Shown piece after piece: positions 49,241-61,450 of a stretch of 64,000 nucleotides of DNA. Position numbers and translations under genes: made by a program. The notes under the pieces were generated by a model. The model did not search any database, had not been told where the DNA came from, and saw only the letters and a list, made by a program, of their open reading frames with translations. Source of the stretch: Sclerurus mexicanus (taxonomy: Eukaryota; Chordata; Aves; Passeriformes; Furnariidae); NCBI GenBank assembly GCA_013396755.1, contig VWZF01004881.1, positions 558,001-622,000 on the forward strand, written 5' to 3'. Every line of letters starts with the position of its first letter. The first letter of the stretch is position 1.

Positions 49241-49657
49241 GAAAAAGCCAGAGGTTCTGCAAAGCAATGGGAATTGTATATTCAAAACACAGAGCACATC
49301 AGCCTTTCCTGGCATCACCAGTCCCAAGCACAGCCAGGAAGGGCCATGCAGAAGGGTGCAATTCCAAAGGGAAATGTTTCTCTGGCCCCATCACTGGTGG
49401 GCAACGAGGGGAGGAGCAGGGGGACAGCCCAGTAAACTAGGGGTGCAAAGCAAAATGCAGGACAAATTCTCACTCATATCCAAGTTTGTACCAACGGCTT
49501 GGCTGGGAACACTTTCAGTGTGGCAAAGAAACCTGAGCATCCTACTGGACTTTTCCTGGCTCTCAGGAGGAATTTGACTCCTGACCAAAGTTCACAACAT
49601 TAAACATGAAGGAAAAATGAATAAGGATGTGGGAAATGTCACAAAACCCTCAGCATT
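49241..49657. other. Intergenic stretch, no gene recognised
   Basis: Unique-looking sequence with short frames only. Confidence 0.5.
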
Positions 49658-49812
49658 TCCTGGAATGGAGCTCAAAGCCCATCCTGTGCCATCCCTGCCA
49701 TGGGCAGGGACACCTCCCACTAGCCAAGGTTGCTCCAAGCCCCGTCCAACCTGGCCTTGGACACTTCCCGGGATGGGACATCCACAGCATCCCTGCCCCA
49801 GGAATTCCCCTG
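49658..49812 (-). repeat. CR1 3' fragment
   Basis: Minus-strand copy: CCATCCCTGCCATGGGCAGG, CACCTCCCACTAGCCAAGG, TTGCTCCAAGCCCCGTCCAA and CCTGGCCTTGGACACTTCC. The extreme 3' end (GGTTTGGGTTGG class) is eroded or missing. Confidence 0.85.
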
Positions 49813-51477
49813 CTTTTATGAAGTGAACATTTCCCTGTAAACACATCACAAATCTTAAAGTCCTCACCCATTTACCAATTAGAAAACCAGAAACCCCAGT
49901 TTAACACCAAATTGTGCCATTTAAATGCACTCTGGCCTTTTGCTGGAACTTGTGTAGCTCATTCTAAATTAGGTGAATTATTAATTGCTTTGCCTGTTTC
50001 TCTGCTCTGCCAGGACTGGAAATGGTGAAATGCTAAACAGTGGCTACCCAATGTGCTTTACATGTGTGTTAATTAACGAGGGAAGTTTTAAATCAACTTG
50101 CACAAGGCAAAGATTAATTGAAACATTTGGAAAATCATCTCAAAAAGTCCTTTTTCCCTCCAAAGGAACAGAAGAAGAAAATCTTTGCAATTACAGCCTG
50201 GACATCCAGTAGCAGCAAATGTCTGTTCCTTGGATTTTTGTTCCAGGACTGCACTAGATTTAATGCAACTACAAATCAGTTCCTGGGCTTTGACATCCAA
50301 TATAAATTTTGTTCTATCGAGACGTTGGGGACTCTGCAGCAAGCTATTGTAAGAAGCTTTTAGGATTATTTGGGCATTTTGAAGTTTGTTCTTACCTTCC
50401 AACTGTGTTCAAGCGAAATAGGCCAGGGGAGACGGATTGCCGAAAGCTCCCGGTGTTTGTTGGGATGTTTTCCCAGCAGAGACAATTCTCCCAGTGCTTG
50501 TCACTCAAATCCCCGAGCTCAGAGCTGTAAAACTGCTGAACCTCACAGGGGAGGCTCAGGAAGTGGAGCCACAGCCAGCAATTAATTTTCTTTGATGCAA
50601 ATTTTTTCACACTTGGGATGCTCCTCTCAGGAGCAGGAGCTGGATGGTTTCCTCTTGGAGCTCAAGTGGGATCTGGACCTCCCAGCTGCTGCTCTGCGAG
50701 ACAACCCAGCAGTCCAATAAATCCTAATCTGTCTCCAGACACTCGGTTTCCTTAAATTTTATGAGTCACACCAGAGGATTTGGTTTATTGAATTTTGGTG
50801 TTAGAAGAATTTAATGATTTGAGAGCAAAACCCGCCTCCATCCGTGCTAATAACCCATTCCTTTAGGACTGGCCTTTCCTTGGATTTCCAGGAGCACTGG
50901 AGGTGCTCCCAACCTTCAGCTTGACTCATTTCACCTGCCTGACTCCCTTCCCAGCATAAAGAAATCAGAGTTGAGGACATACCTGAGTCGTGGCTTGGAG
51001 AGCACGACCGTCGTCCTCCGTGGTGCAATAACAGCTCCTCCTTTTCCAATGAAGCCTGTGGAGATAACACCTTCAAATGGACTTTAATGAGACAAAGGAA
51101 ATCTCTTTGGGTCATTTTTTACCCCAGTTTAAACCAGAATTATTCCCCAATAACTCAGCGAGGTGACCCTCTGCAAACAGTATCAGCTGAAACGACTGCA
51201 GTTCATTATCTTTATAACAACAATGACGAAAATTCAGCGTGGCTTAAAATTCAGAGGAACAGCACGACCCTGTGTTAATAACAGGATGTGAAACCAATGT
51301 TTGGGGACTCTCAGCAGGAAAATGACTTATTTATAAAGCACCTTTTCTCTCTTCACTGGCACTGAGTCACTCTAGATCACACGCAATTAAAGCACATGGA
51401 ATGAAGGATGGGATTTAAGAGCTCAATAAGCTGCCTGAACACTCCTTTACTCAGAATAAAGTCCCACTGGCCACAGA
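49813..51477. other. Intergenic stretch, no gene supported
   Basis: AT-rich to mixed sequence. Short frames on both strands have no recognisable domain, and no repeat was recognised. Confidence 0.5.
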
Positions 51478-51535
51478 AGCTTTGAGGTTGGAGAAGACCT
51501 CGAAGATCATCAAGTCCGACCTTGTGAAAGGTCAC
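51478..51535 (-). repeat. CR1 3'-end fragment (short)
   Basis: Minus-strand terminus: GAGGTTGGAGAAGACCTCG, then AAGATCATCAAGTCCGACC. The flanking genome-proximal end is eroded. Confidence 0.7.
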
Positions 51536-52595
51536 AATTCAGCCAAAGGTGTAAATACAGAAGGACATGAGCCACAATCGCTGTAAAAGCCACAATACTG
51601 GCTTATTGTTTTAGAGATACTCTCTGAAAACTCTGGTTTTTTCCCCAAATGCGCTCTGTTTTTTCATGCAGGCACACAAACGAATAAACAAATGCTCCAT
51701 AAATAAATATATACCGGTGAACATCCTGGGAGCGTGTGACTCCACGGAGATGTAACTACCACTAAAAGGGAATTTTGATGTCTTATCTAGACATGCTTGT
51801 TATCATTGATCGTGGCAGTGCCACAGCAGCACAGCCAGTGATCTCCAAACGCAGGAAAAAAGCCCACACAGAACCTGGAGCGCTTTTCAGCTGCGTTTGA
51901 AAAAGATGCAGACGGCGAAGTTTTTGCTTTACCTGGCGAGGGATTATATTTCAACTATTTGATCTGGGGAAAGAATCCGTCTGCTTGGAAATGCAGCAGC
52001 CAGGCAGGCTTGTTAGACAGGCGAGCTTGTTTTCTGCAGTGGTTCTGAGAGCAAACTTTCCCCTCCGAACGCTGACGACAAACAAGCTCCGCACTTTGAC
52101 ATCTGCAGCGTGAGCTGAGTTTGCTGAACTGAATCCCCTCCTGCCTCCTCCAAAGTGCCTTGAGAGTTGAGCAAAGGGGGGAAAGAGCCTCTTCTCCTAC
52201 TGCTTCAAAGCTTTCCTGAGTAGAATCATAGCTGACAGGAGTTGCAGTCTGTGAGTTGAGGAAGAAAAGCGGTGAATTAACGAGTTGAATTTGGGAGGAG
52301 AGCCTCCCAACCTATAAGTCTCCCCTCTAAACGTGTGGCACAAATCCATTCACAGCTTTCCCAGCCTTTCCCCGTCACTGTGTAAGAAAAGAAATGAAAT
52401 TAGGAGCCACGCTGCTCACCTACAGCAGCTTTGGAGGGGACAGGTGGCGGAGAAGTGGGGACGCCACAAAGAGGTCACAGGTGAAGGAGCTTCCCTGCAG
52501 AAAATCCAGGGTGTGAGGTGGAGTGCCATCTGCTCACTTCCACACTGCAAGAGGGGTTGTTGTCTTGTACGTGGATTTGGTTGGATTTTTTCCCC
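51536..52595. other. Intergenic stretch with a short hairpin
   Basis: Includes an inverted repeat TTGGGAGG (52291-52298) and CCTCCCAA (52303-52310) around AGAG. Arms of this length are expected about once by chance in a window of this size. No gene is supported. Confidence 0.5.
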
Positions 52596-52766
52596 TTCAA
52601 GGGCTGTCCGGGGAGGTGGTGGAGTCCCCATCCCTGGAGGTGCCCAAAAAACAACTGAATGTGGCTCGTGGTGCTCTGCTCTGGTTGAAAAGGTGGGGGT
52701 TAGTCAAAGGTTGGACTCGGTGACCTCAGAGGTCTTTTCCAACCCAAATGATTCTGTGATTTCCTA
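52596..52766 (+). repeat. CR1 3' fragment
   Basis: Plus-strand copy: CCGGGGAGGTGGTGGAGTCC, CCATCCCTGGAGGTGCCC, AAAGGTTGGACTCGGTGACC and TCTTTTCCAACCCAAATGAT, then TCTGTGATT. Confidence 0.9.
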
Positions 52767-55700
52767 AGCTGTCTTTTGTCACTTTTTACCTCTGAGGCTT
52801 TTGGATCAAATCTGCTCCTGATATCCCTGCTGAAGAGTTTGAAGACTTCAGGAGTGCAGCAGTGTGGGCTCCACTAAATATTTTCCTTTTATTCTCTTCT
52901 AGGAGACTCCACTCTGTCCCTGAGCTTTCTTTTTGAGCCCTGTCTTCAAGTGGGAGCTGCGCTGCTATTCTTTTCCCTTAGCTAGTCTGTTAGGACTTTG
53001 ACTCATGGTTTTTGTCGATCAGAGAGGATTGTGAAGGATTTCCTCCACGGCTGGGGCAATATCTGGAGCCCAGAAATCAGCCAAACCAGCCGGGCTGTGT
53101 GCTGTCTCTCCTGTGCACACGGAAGTGAATCCCCTCCACTTGATTTTCAGTTCTTGGAAAAATTTGTTTAAATACCAAACTGTGCTGCAGAGACAAGAAG
53201 GCTGAGATTGTACAAAATGATCTGTTGTTTTATGCCTTTGGAAATGCCTGGCTTGCTCCAAGCTGCTGTTTGAGCTGATATTTGTTTTTAAGTCACATCA
53301 AGCCCCTCCAGGATATGTGATGTCCCACGGTCCTCAATCTGTGAGCCAGGCAGTGCTTTTAGGGATGCTGGGAGGGATGCTGGGAGGGATGCTCAGAAGG
53401 AAAATCTGGTTTTCAAGGGAAAGAATAATTTCTTATAATTTTAGACCTCTAGTCCTTCAGACCTTTGACACCAGTTAGGGAGAATGTAAATAAAAATTGC
53501 AAATTAAGACACACGCTGGAAAATATGAGTAATTTCAGGAGCGTGGGAGGGGACACTGCACAAAGCCTGTCCCAGCCATTTCAGGAGCAAACAGCAACCA
53601 CCAAGTCCCCTCAACTCACACCCCTCCACTCACTGTGGTGCCTTTTTATGAGGCCAACAAAAGCCAGAGGCATTTCCAGCCTTCCCATGGGCAGGTGGTG
53701 GCATGATGGGAATACTCCGGGACGCAGAGAGGTGTCAGCTGAATGCAGATGAGCCCTGGGCACCCAGTGCAGGGGATATCGATCCAGTCCTCTTAGGCTT
53801 GTCAGAGGCAGCGATGGCAGCTTGAAAAGGCCTCAATAATCGAGTTCTCTCTGAAAGGCAAAGTTAACCCTCAAAGGCAAAGCTTTGCAGGCAATTTTTT
53901 AAGACGTTATTAAAGCTGGCCAGGAAAAACTGAGTCTATTAGTTATTCAGCTAAAGTAGTTGACTTCCAGTTAAATAGTTACGTGGATCCTCTAACTAGA
54001 TAAAAATCACTTGAAAATTCATTGTCAGCTTCTGCTTTTCTGCTCAGGAGGAGGTTATGCTTAATCAACAGCTGAATATTGAAAGATGTTTTTAAACTAA
54101 AAAAACCCAAATCATCAGCAGGACACAAAGTATTTGCTACATCATATATGAATTAACAGTAGAAGAGATGCATTTTGAATCCAAATTAGTAAAGAACTGG
54201 GACTTGGACCCAGCAAATCTATCCACGTTGTCACTCAAATGGATTTCAGAGTTTCATGTGGACAATGTCTGCTTAGCAAGCTGTGATATGTTTTATCTAA
54301 GGTGAATTTAATTAATCCAAAATTTAAACTAAAACCAAAGACTAAAAGCATCTTTTGACACCTTTATCCCAAGCAATACCAGAGGCCCTGCTGTGTTGAT
54401 GACCTGCCCAGGTGTGCTGTGCTGGCACGTCCTGGAGACCTCCCAAAGCAGCCACTCACATGCTGACCTGACTGTTCCATGCCTTTCCTTGCATTAATTG
54501 CATTTCCATGCAAGTATTCACCCTCCGCCATCCCTGTTTTATTCCTTTCAATCCCTCCTTCAATCACTTGTTTCTCTCCTCCTCCTCTCAGCTCTTCCTG
54601 TCCCCTTGCTTCGCTTCCCATGATGCTTATCCACCAAACCATTAAAATGAACTGTTAAAATATTTAAATAATGTTATAACTTTCAATTTGAACCAGCTTT
54701 TTCATATTTTGCTGTCCGTTTCCCCTCTGTAAAATAAAACCACTGCCTTCAAGGTGTGCATCCCACCCTTCATGTGCCCCAGCTTCTCTCTAAACTTCTC
54801 CCCAGAGCCCCAAACACGGATCTCTCTTCCCTGTTCCACCAGCACTGGAAGCAGCAGCCACCTCATATCGATGAAAAACCTCCACTCGCACCTGAGAATG
54901 TCAATTATTCAATAATTTAGTATTCAGTCTCAAGCTCTGCCAAAAGTGCTCCTTCCAGAAGTGACAGAATTTGGCTTTTCCCCAGCTCCACAAGAGGCAA
55001 ACACTAAAGACCACTTTCTGCTGATGCAGTCGGAAGGATTTTGAGCATAATTAAAAAGCCCATGTGGCCAAAAGGATTTCAGAAACTTTGAAGGAACGCT
55101 GCCAGGTCACACCTAAGCACTGGGGTAAAGATAATAAAAGCAAAACAAGCCAATATATAGAAGTCTGTGCTAAAAAAATACAGTCCTGTCCTCTACATGC
55201 ATTTATATACATTTATTTTAATTCTAGTTTTACCAACAGTACAACTTTTGCTTCTCATACTGGTTATGGATGACCCTGAACGTGGGTTGTTTGGAATCAG
55301 GTGGCTCTTCCATGACTGCTCTTCACCTTCCCCAGCAGGTGCATGGAACAAAACAAACCAAAAATACCCCCAAAAATAAATCAGACCAATGAAAAAGCAC
55401 CAACTGGAAATCCAGGTTCTAGCTGTTGTTTGGGCACCGGTACAAACTGCAGGTCACTGGCTTGGGAAGCCACTGCTTGGACACCTCAGGAGAGAGGGAA
55501 GGCAAGAGCTCCCCCAATACCACATCCCCAGGGAAGCACTGAGCCAGGACACAGCCAGCTGCTTGATTTATCAGAAGTCTCCCCAGCCCTGTTTTCTGCC
55601 AAAGCAATGAAGCAGGAGCAGGAGGATTGATGGCTCTGCACAGCAAAGCCTCTCCTTGACACTTGTCAGCATCCCTTCACCTCCCACCACCACTCCTTCC

Positions 55701-58700
55701 ATCCCTGCACCAGTTCCCTGCCTCTCTCGGCATCAGAATTCCCTTGAAACACCGGGAGATGTCCACCAGAGTCACTGTCACCTCCAGTGGGGCTGCATTT
55801 GGAGAGGCAGTTTGGTCAGCTGTGCTCAGAGAAAGGAAATCCATGGAAAAGCAGCACCCAGGAACGTACAACAGGCAAAGATTTGCCACGAAAAGGGCTC
55901 ATTCATCACAGCCTCCCAAAGGGGATACTGCAGTGCATTTCAGAGATACGATGTGCCTCTAATATAACAAATTCAGGCTGTCATCCTCCTTTGATTCGAG
56001 CATAAACTCCAAAAATATGTCATCAGTTACCCCTTCAATTTTTGAAGAAACCTGGGATTTCTCTCCGTGTGGCAGGAGGTGGCTGCAGCGTCTCAAACTC
56101 CTTTTGCATCAGCTGCGAGGAGTTCTGATTTTCCCTGGCAAATGCTGACTTGTTGGAGGCATCTTTTATTTTAGGAACTCGAAGCATGTCTCAGACATTA
56201 ATTCAGGAGGGCTGGCACCAGCTTTCCCTTGGAGAAAAGCAGCGCTGGCCCTCTTTGAGGTGAGCCACAGACACATGAAGTGCTTTGCTTGAGGCCAGGA
56301 GTGAGTCACTGGGAGAGCCATCACCCCCAGTACATCTCTCACGCTGCTGCCACCTCAGCCCTCAAAACTAAAGGGAATAATTAATGGGAGGCTCAGAATT
56401 TATATCAGAATCCAAGAAGTTCCTGCTCTGAGCCCATTAGAATGTGTGAGATTCCTATGTGGTTATTGTCCACTGCCCGTTCTCACATGACTGCTTTTTT
56501 TCTTTTAGGAAAGTCTCCAAAGACTTCCACAAATATATTCTTTTTAATGCTGAAATAACTCCAGATTACCCTAAAACGCGCTGGTGCTGACTCAGTCCAA
56601 AACCAAACGAAATGCCATGAAAAGTCCACTAAGCCCAAGTCTTCAGGGCTGCCACAGTTCAGCCCGTGCCACACCCACCGCTCCACATCCCCAAACAGCT
56701 GAAATTACTCACCAATGTCAACAAGAGTCATGACTTTTCGGGGGCCTTCACCACGCTGGGATTGGTTTTTCATTCCCCTAAATGAAAATTTGAAATGTAC
56801 AGCTGTCATTTGCAGGAGTTGTTTATGGATCATTTACTAATCCTGTATGTTCTCTTCTCCTCTCAGCTATAAAAAGCAAATTGTTGGTTATGATTCATTG
56901 GTCAGCCCAATGCAAATGCTGCCCTTTAAATACGGTGTGATTAATTTAATAGTTCACTTTGGAAATAAACAAATATTCAATTCCAGAGGAATTTCCCATT
57001 GTTTTTATAACACTTACTGCAATATATAAACAAGTCAGGAGTATCTCAGAAACGTTTTCAGTAGTGATTTCCATATGTCGCTATTAAAAATTATCCTAAT
57101 GCTCGCTCAATCACAATAATATGAAATATTTCAACAGAAACAACACTGGGATGTTTGTCTGGTACTTTCCCAGCCTCTGTATGTTATGACTTCCAAAGGT
57201 TTTTAAATTATTTTACAAAGGGTAGGCTAAAATATGGAAATAAGTCCAAGGCACATAAAGCAGCTAGTTAATTTTCATGAGTTGCTGAATGGGAGGATTT
57301 TGAATAGAATTTGGATGTAGAGGCGGGGGGGAAAAGAAGGCAGCATTGCCCAAATCCATCAATCTTCACCCAGGACAAAACCACTCCATTGTACCGTCTC
57401 ATGTTCATCATCTACGTGGGCACAAGCAACTCATCACTCTCTTTGTACAGTGAGAGGCACAAAACAATCCCTTGAGCCCTGAGCACGCTTTCAGGACACT
57501 CTGGGATGTTCCCAGGGCAAAGATGGCAATTTGGTACATGGAGATGCACTGCTGGAGGCACTTGGAATGCACAGCCAGCCAGGGCACTCTGCGCTTCGGC
57601 GGCCAGCAGGGAGCAGGACATCCCTCCTCCCTGCACTGGGATTCTCCTGGGATGCTGGGGAAACGTCCCAGAGTGCTGGTGCTGCAGGTGCCTGATGTGA
57701 CGACATTCCTGTCCTCACAACCCACTTGCAACTCTGTTTTGGGGTTGAGAATGGGCTATAATTTTCCAAAGGTGGCTCCACTAACCCCAGCCTACTTCTA
57801 AGACCCGACTGGAGATGACTAACCACACCTGTCCCTGCAAACCTCTTTGAACAGTCCCTTCATCTGGACAGGGTGGGGCTGGCTGAGGTTGTAGCCATTC
57901 CATCTGCAACCCCAAGTGCCACAGCTGCTCTTGGATGCCAGACCTGCAGAAGACACCACAGACACCTCAATAAAGTCACAGCGGTCACCAGCCACCTCCT
58001 TCGTGCCGAGACCCCAGTGCTGAGGGTGATCTCCTGCACTGATGGACAGAACCTCAGTCCTTCACGAGGCAAAACACCAGGAAAAGCCCAGAAAGGCTGG
58101 AGGTGGTGGGTCTACTTCTGCAAGTGAAGGGATCACGGCAGGAAGACTCGGCCCGGCAACATGCCATGAACCCACAGTGACAGCTGTGGACAGAAGCCCA
58201 AGGAGAGGCCAAACAACACATTCCCATTCCAGGGAGGTTCAGAGAGAACACATCAATCTTTAATGACGAAGCACGGGGTAACATCCTCTTTGATTTATCA
58301 GCTCAGGCTGTTGCTTTTCACTTAAAGGGAGTTCAATTTAATCTTTTGAAGTGCAGGGAAGGGTACAGCAGCAGCCTAAAAAAAAAATCTGTGAGGTTTG
58401 ACACCTGGGCACATGACACGGTGCAAAGAAACCTGACTGCCCTTATGAACATCTCCTTTAGGAATGTCTGAGGAAGGAAGGACAGAGGAGAAAACTGCTG
58501 AGACCCTGAACTTGTCTCAGTGCTGGAGGTCAATGTTCTCAACATTGTCACATTCAGCCAAACCCAGACTGAGTGTCCTCGTATCCCCAGTGACCACAAC
58601 ATATAGCTTTGCTCAAGGAAGTCCCACCGCCTGAAAATGAGGTTGCATTAATATTTCAGATCACATTTAAGCTCCAGTCCTTCAAGAGAGTTTTCACTCA

Positions 58701-58763
58701 CTTCTCTCTGTGCACTTGGAAAGCCACCATTGAACTGCTTTCTTACCCAGGCACGTGTGGAAA
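52767..58763. other. Intergenic stretch of about 6 kb, no gene supported
   Basis: Mostly unique DNA. It includes a 12-bp tandem repeat at 53362-53394 and a conserved-looking AT-rich segment at 56840-57030 with an octamer-type ATGCAAAT (56910-56917) and CATTGTT near 56998. Frames of 100-110 codons on both strands around 57410-57830 overlap each other and show no domain. Confidence 0.45.
53362..53394. repeat. 12-bp tandem repeat
   Basis: The unit GGGATGCTGGGA occurs twice and is followed by a truncated third copy. Confidence 0.85.
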
Positions 58764-59218
58764 TCACAGAATATGCTGAGCCCCCAAGGACCAGCCAGTC
58801 CAACCCTCAGCCCTGCCCAGGACCAGCCCCAGGAGTCACACCCTGAGCCCCAGAGCATCATTCCAACCCTCCTGGAGCTCTGGCAGCCTTGGGGCCGTGC
58901 CCACTGCCCTGGGGAGCCTGGGCAGTGCCCACCACCCTCTGGGGGAAGAACCTTCTCCTGAGATCCCACCTGATCCTGCCCTGACACAGCTCCAGCCCTT
59001 CCCTGGGTGCTGTCCCTGGTCCCCACAGAGCAGAGATCAGAGCCTGCCCCTCCTGGGGAAATTGTCCCTGCAATGAGGTCTCCCCTCAGTTTCCTCTTCT
59101 CCAGCTGGACACACCCAAGTACCCTCAGTGTCATCACACACTTCCCCTCAAAGTTCTTCCCCCTCTTCATTCCCCTCCTTTGGACACTCTCCAATGGTTT
59201 CATACATTTCTTACAAAT
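58764..59218 (-). repeat. Long CR1 3' fragment
   Basis: The longest CR1 piece here. On the minus strand it reads from an inner block (GTTTGGACACTCTCCAATGG seen near 59178 on the plus strand) through CCCCTCAGTTTCCTCTTCTC, CACAGAGCAGAGATCAGAGC and CCACCCTCTGGGGGAAGAAC to the ATCACAGAATATGCTGAG terminus at 58764. That terminus marks a different subtype from the GGTTTGGG class, resembling CR1-J-type ends from memory. A 292-codon minus-strand frame (58694-59572) runs through it by chance. Confidence 0.92.
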
Positions 59219-59395
59219 GTGCCCAGCTGTGCTCTGCAGCTGCAAACATCTGTCTTGATCTCCTCCACCCACCACCTGCTCCATCTCTGACCACACATTC
59301 TGCAGTTCGGACCCGCAGGACCTACAAGCACCTTGCTGTGCTGGGGTGTCTCGGTGGGAATGATGAACGATGCTGTGAAAGGTTTTGTGGGGGAA
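59219..59395. other. Spacer between two inverted CR1 copies
   Basis: Unique-looking sequence separating the minus-strand CR1 at 58764-59218 and the plus-strand CR1 at 59396-59662. Confidence 0.6.
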
Positions 59396-59662
59396 ATCCA
59401 TTCCCATTGGACAGGATAAGAGGGAACGGCCCCAGGCTGGGCCAGGGCAGGGACAGGGGGACAGCAGGAGGGATTTCTGCCTGGAAAGGGTGGCCAGGCC
59501 TTGGCAGGGGTTGCCCAGGGAGGGTTGGAGTGCCCACCCTGGAGATGCCCAAGGCAGGACTGGCCGTGGCACTCAGAGCTCTGGGCTGGGGACAAGGTGG
59601 GGACCGGTCACAGGGTGGGCTCCGTGGGCTGGGAGGGCTTTTCCAACCCTGATGATGCAGTC
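59396..59662 (+). repeat. GC-rich CR1 3' fragment
   Basis: Plus-strand copy of the GC-rich subtype: CCATTCCCATTGGACAGG, GGCCAGGCCTTGGCAGGGG, TTGCCCAGGGAGGGTTGGAG, CCCAAGGCAGGACTGGCCG and GGGCTGGGAGGGCTTTTCC. It is the inverted partner of 47656-47995. Its 3' end (CCAACCCTGATGATGC) is intact. Confidence 0.9.
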
Positions 59663-60128
59663 AAACCTGAAATGGCTAAATTCCCTAATGTAAATTATTT
59701 GCCTTTACCAATCACCTGCGCCCAGTTCCATCCTCCTTTCACCACTTTTATCAGCACTATAAGGCAGCAGAAGAATAAAACGTGAGAAGACACAGGATCA
59801 GGTCTGAAAATTGTCCCCAGCAATTATAGACACTGCCCTTTTCCTCAAATTTAAAATTTCACAGCATTCTCTGAAGATCTGAGCAAGAAATGGGCCTTTT
59901 TATAGGATCAATTCATATAGCACAAGCTAGAAATATGTCTCTGTATTATGCCTATCCCTTCGAGCAGGCAGTTTTCCAAAAAACCTTTGCCGTGAATTTC
60001 AACTAATTAAGTCATTTCCAAGGTACAATATTGCCTGGCAGAAGAAGTTAATGAAATGAGTATATGATTCTTTAGCTAAACTTCATAGGTTAGGAAAGAA
60101 TTTTAACCTGTCATCAGATCAGTCTGAA

Positions 60129-60180
60129 ATTATTCACATTTAAGGCTAAAATTATTCTGAATTAGCCTTAGGTGAATAAT
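60129..60180. repeat. 52-bp imperfect palindrome (stem-loop)
   Basis: The left arm has ATTATTCAC (60129-60137) and TAAGGCTAA (60041+100, that is 60141-60149). The right arm has TTAGCCTTA (60162-60170) and GTGAATAAT (60172-60180). These give 18 paired bases with one 3-by-1 internal loop and a 12-base apical loop. No mobile element was recognised around it. Confidence 0.85.
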
Positions 60181-60748
60181 ACGGTTGATAAAGGTTTTCG
60201 TGTATCCTTTTGGGCATAAGAAGGAAATCCTAGAAAAACTGCTGTGGGATTTTTAGTTTCAGTTTCTTGTGATGGCATTTCCCAGGGGAAAGGCAAACCA
60301 CACAAACCCTGCCTTTGATCTGCTGCATTTCCTATAGAAATATGCCATTAAGCAGCCACAGAAATGACTCTTTTTTGCATCCCGAGGGATTTATTCCATG
60401 CATGTCTCTCAGATGTACATCTGGACACCATATATGATGCAGCAAAGTCAATTTGATCAGCTCTACTCATCATTCCACAACTGTGATTCACTTCGGAAGG
60501 TCCTTTGCCCTCAACAGTCCATTTTCATCTGAACTGTTTCTTCTCATCCCCAGCTTTGTGCTTCCAGCAGCTGCATAAGAACAAAGCCCCGCTCAAGAAA
60601 CATTTCCTTGCAGGACATGTAATTATTAAATTGGATTCTAATTACAGATCATAAATTACAGACACTTCTTTAGAGAGAAAATACCCAGAATGCTATAGAG
60701 AAACTCGATGCCTATTTTTGAAGTTAATCCAAGAGCATTTTGCTTTTT

Positions 60749-60771
60749 TAAAAAATAAAATAAAATAAAAA
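60749..60771. repeat. (AAAAT)n simple repeat
   Basis: About four AAAAT units. Confidence 0.8.
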
Positions 60772-61378
60772 GAGGAGCAGCTTTGGGATGAAATCATGAC
60801 TCCTGTATGAATTGCATGTGACTATTTTTAAGCTGCTGTTAGGCATTAATGTGCACAAATATTACTTTCCATTAAAGTCTATAGAAACATATGTCGCTTG
60901 GGTGTGGCACCAGCAGCCAGAAGAGCTGTGCAGTTGGCATTTCCTGTAGAGGAGAAGTGAAAGGTGCCCCTGGATATGTTCTTTCTAGAGAAAGGCAGAC
61001 ATCAGGATGCAGCCAAAGCCCTCCAGGAAAGCCTCAGCTCTAACATAGGCACTCAGCTCCCAAAAAGCATCTCCGAGCCAAGGGAAGATTAAACAGACTA
61101 AAGCAACCAGCAGATCTTGGTGCTCGCTCCAGCTGAACCCACGGCACGCTGGCAGTGCCCTGGCAGCTGCCAAGCACCGTGCCATGGGGAGCAGGCACAG
61201 GCAGGCAAAGCCACGGCATGAGGTGCTTGGCTAAAATAAAGGGTGATGGCTCAGGACAGGAGGGCACAGGGAGTGGGGCCTCTGGAAACCTGAGCTTCGG
61301 CTCCAGATCCCATGGGAGGGAGCCCAGGGCTCACCTGGGCAGCTTGTGCCAAAGGCATGAACAGGTGGGCATCCAGGA

Positions 61379-61450
61379 ACCCACACCAACAGTGGGTACC
61401 CAAAAATCCACACCCACGGTGGGCACACACAAACCCACACCAAGAGGGCT
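61379..61450. repeat. 27-bp imperfect tandem repeat
   Basis: Two full units and a partial third, starting near 61379, 61406 and 61433. The period of 27 is a multiple of three, so one plus-strand frame repeats a TPTVGT peptide. Confidence 0.8.

Noticed and set aside
52291..52310. 8-bp hairpin with 4-base loop resembling a terminator
   Set aside because: Chance expectation is about one per window; bacterial-type terminators have no meaning in this genome.
57603..57615. CTCF-like CCAGCAGGGAGCA
   Set aside because: One near-consensus core without conservation or occupancy data is not enough to call a site.
58694..59572. 292-codon minus-strand open frame, the longest in the window
   Set aside because: It runs through two CR1 fragments of opposite orientation and their spacer, so it cannot be a single conserved coding unit. 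GC-rich CR1 sequence explains the lack of stops.
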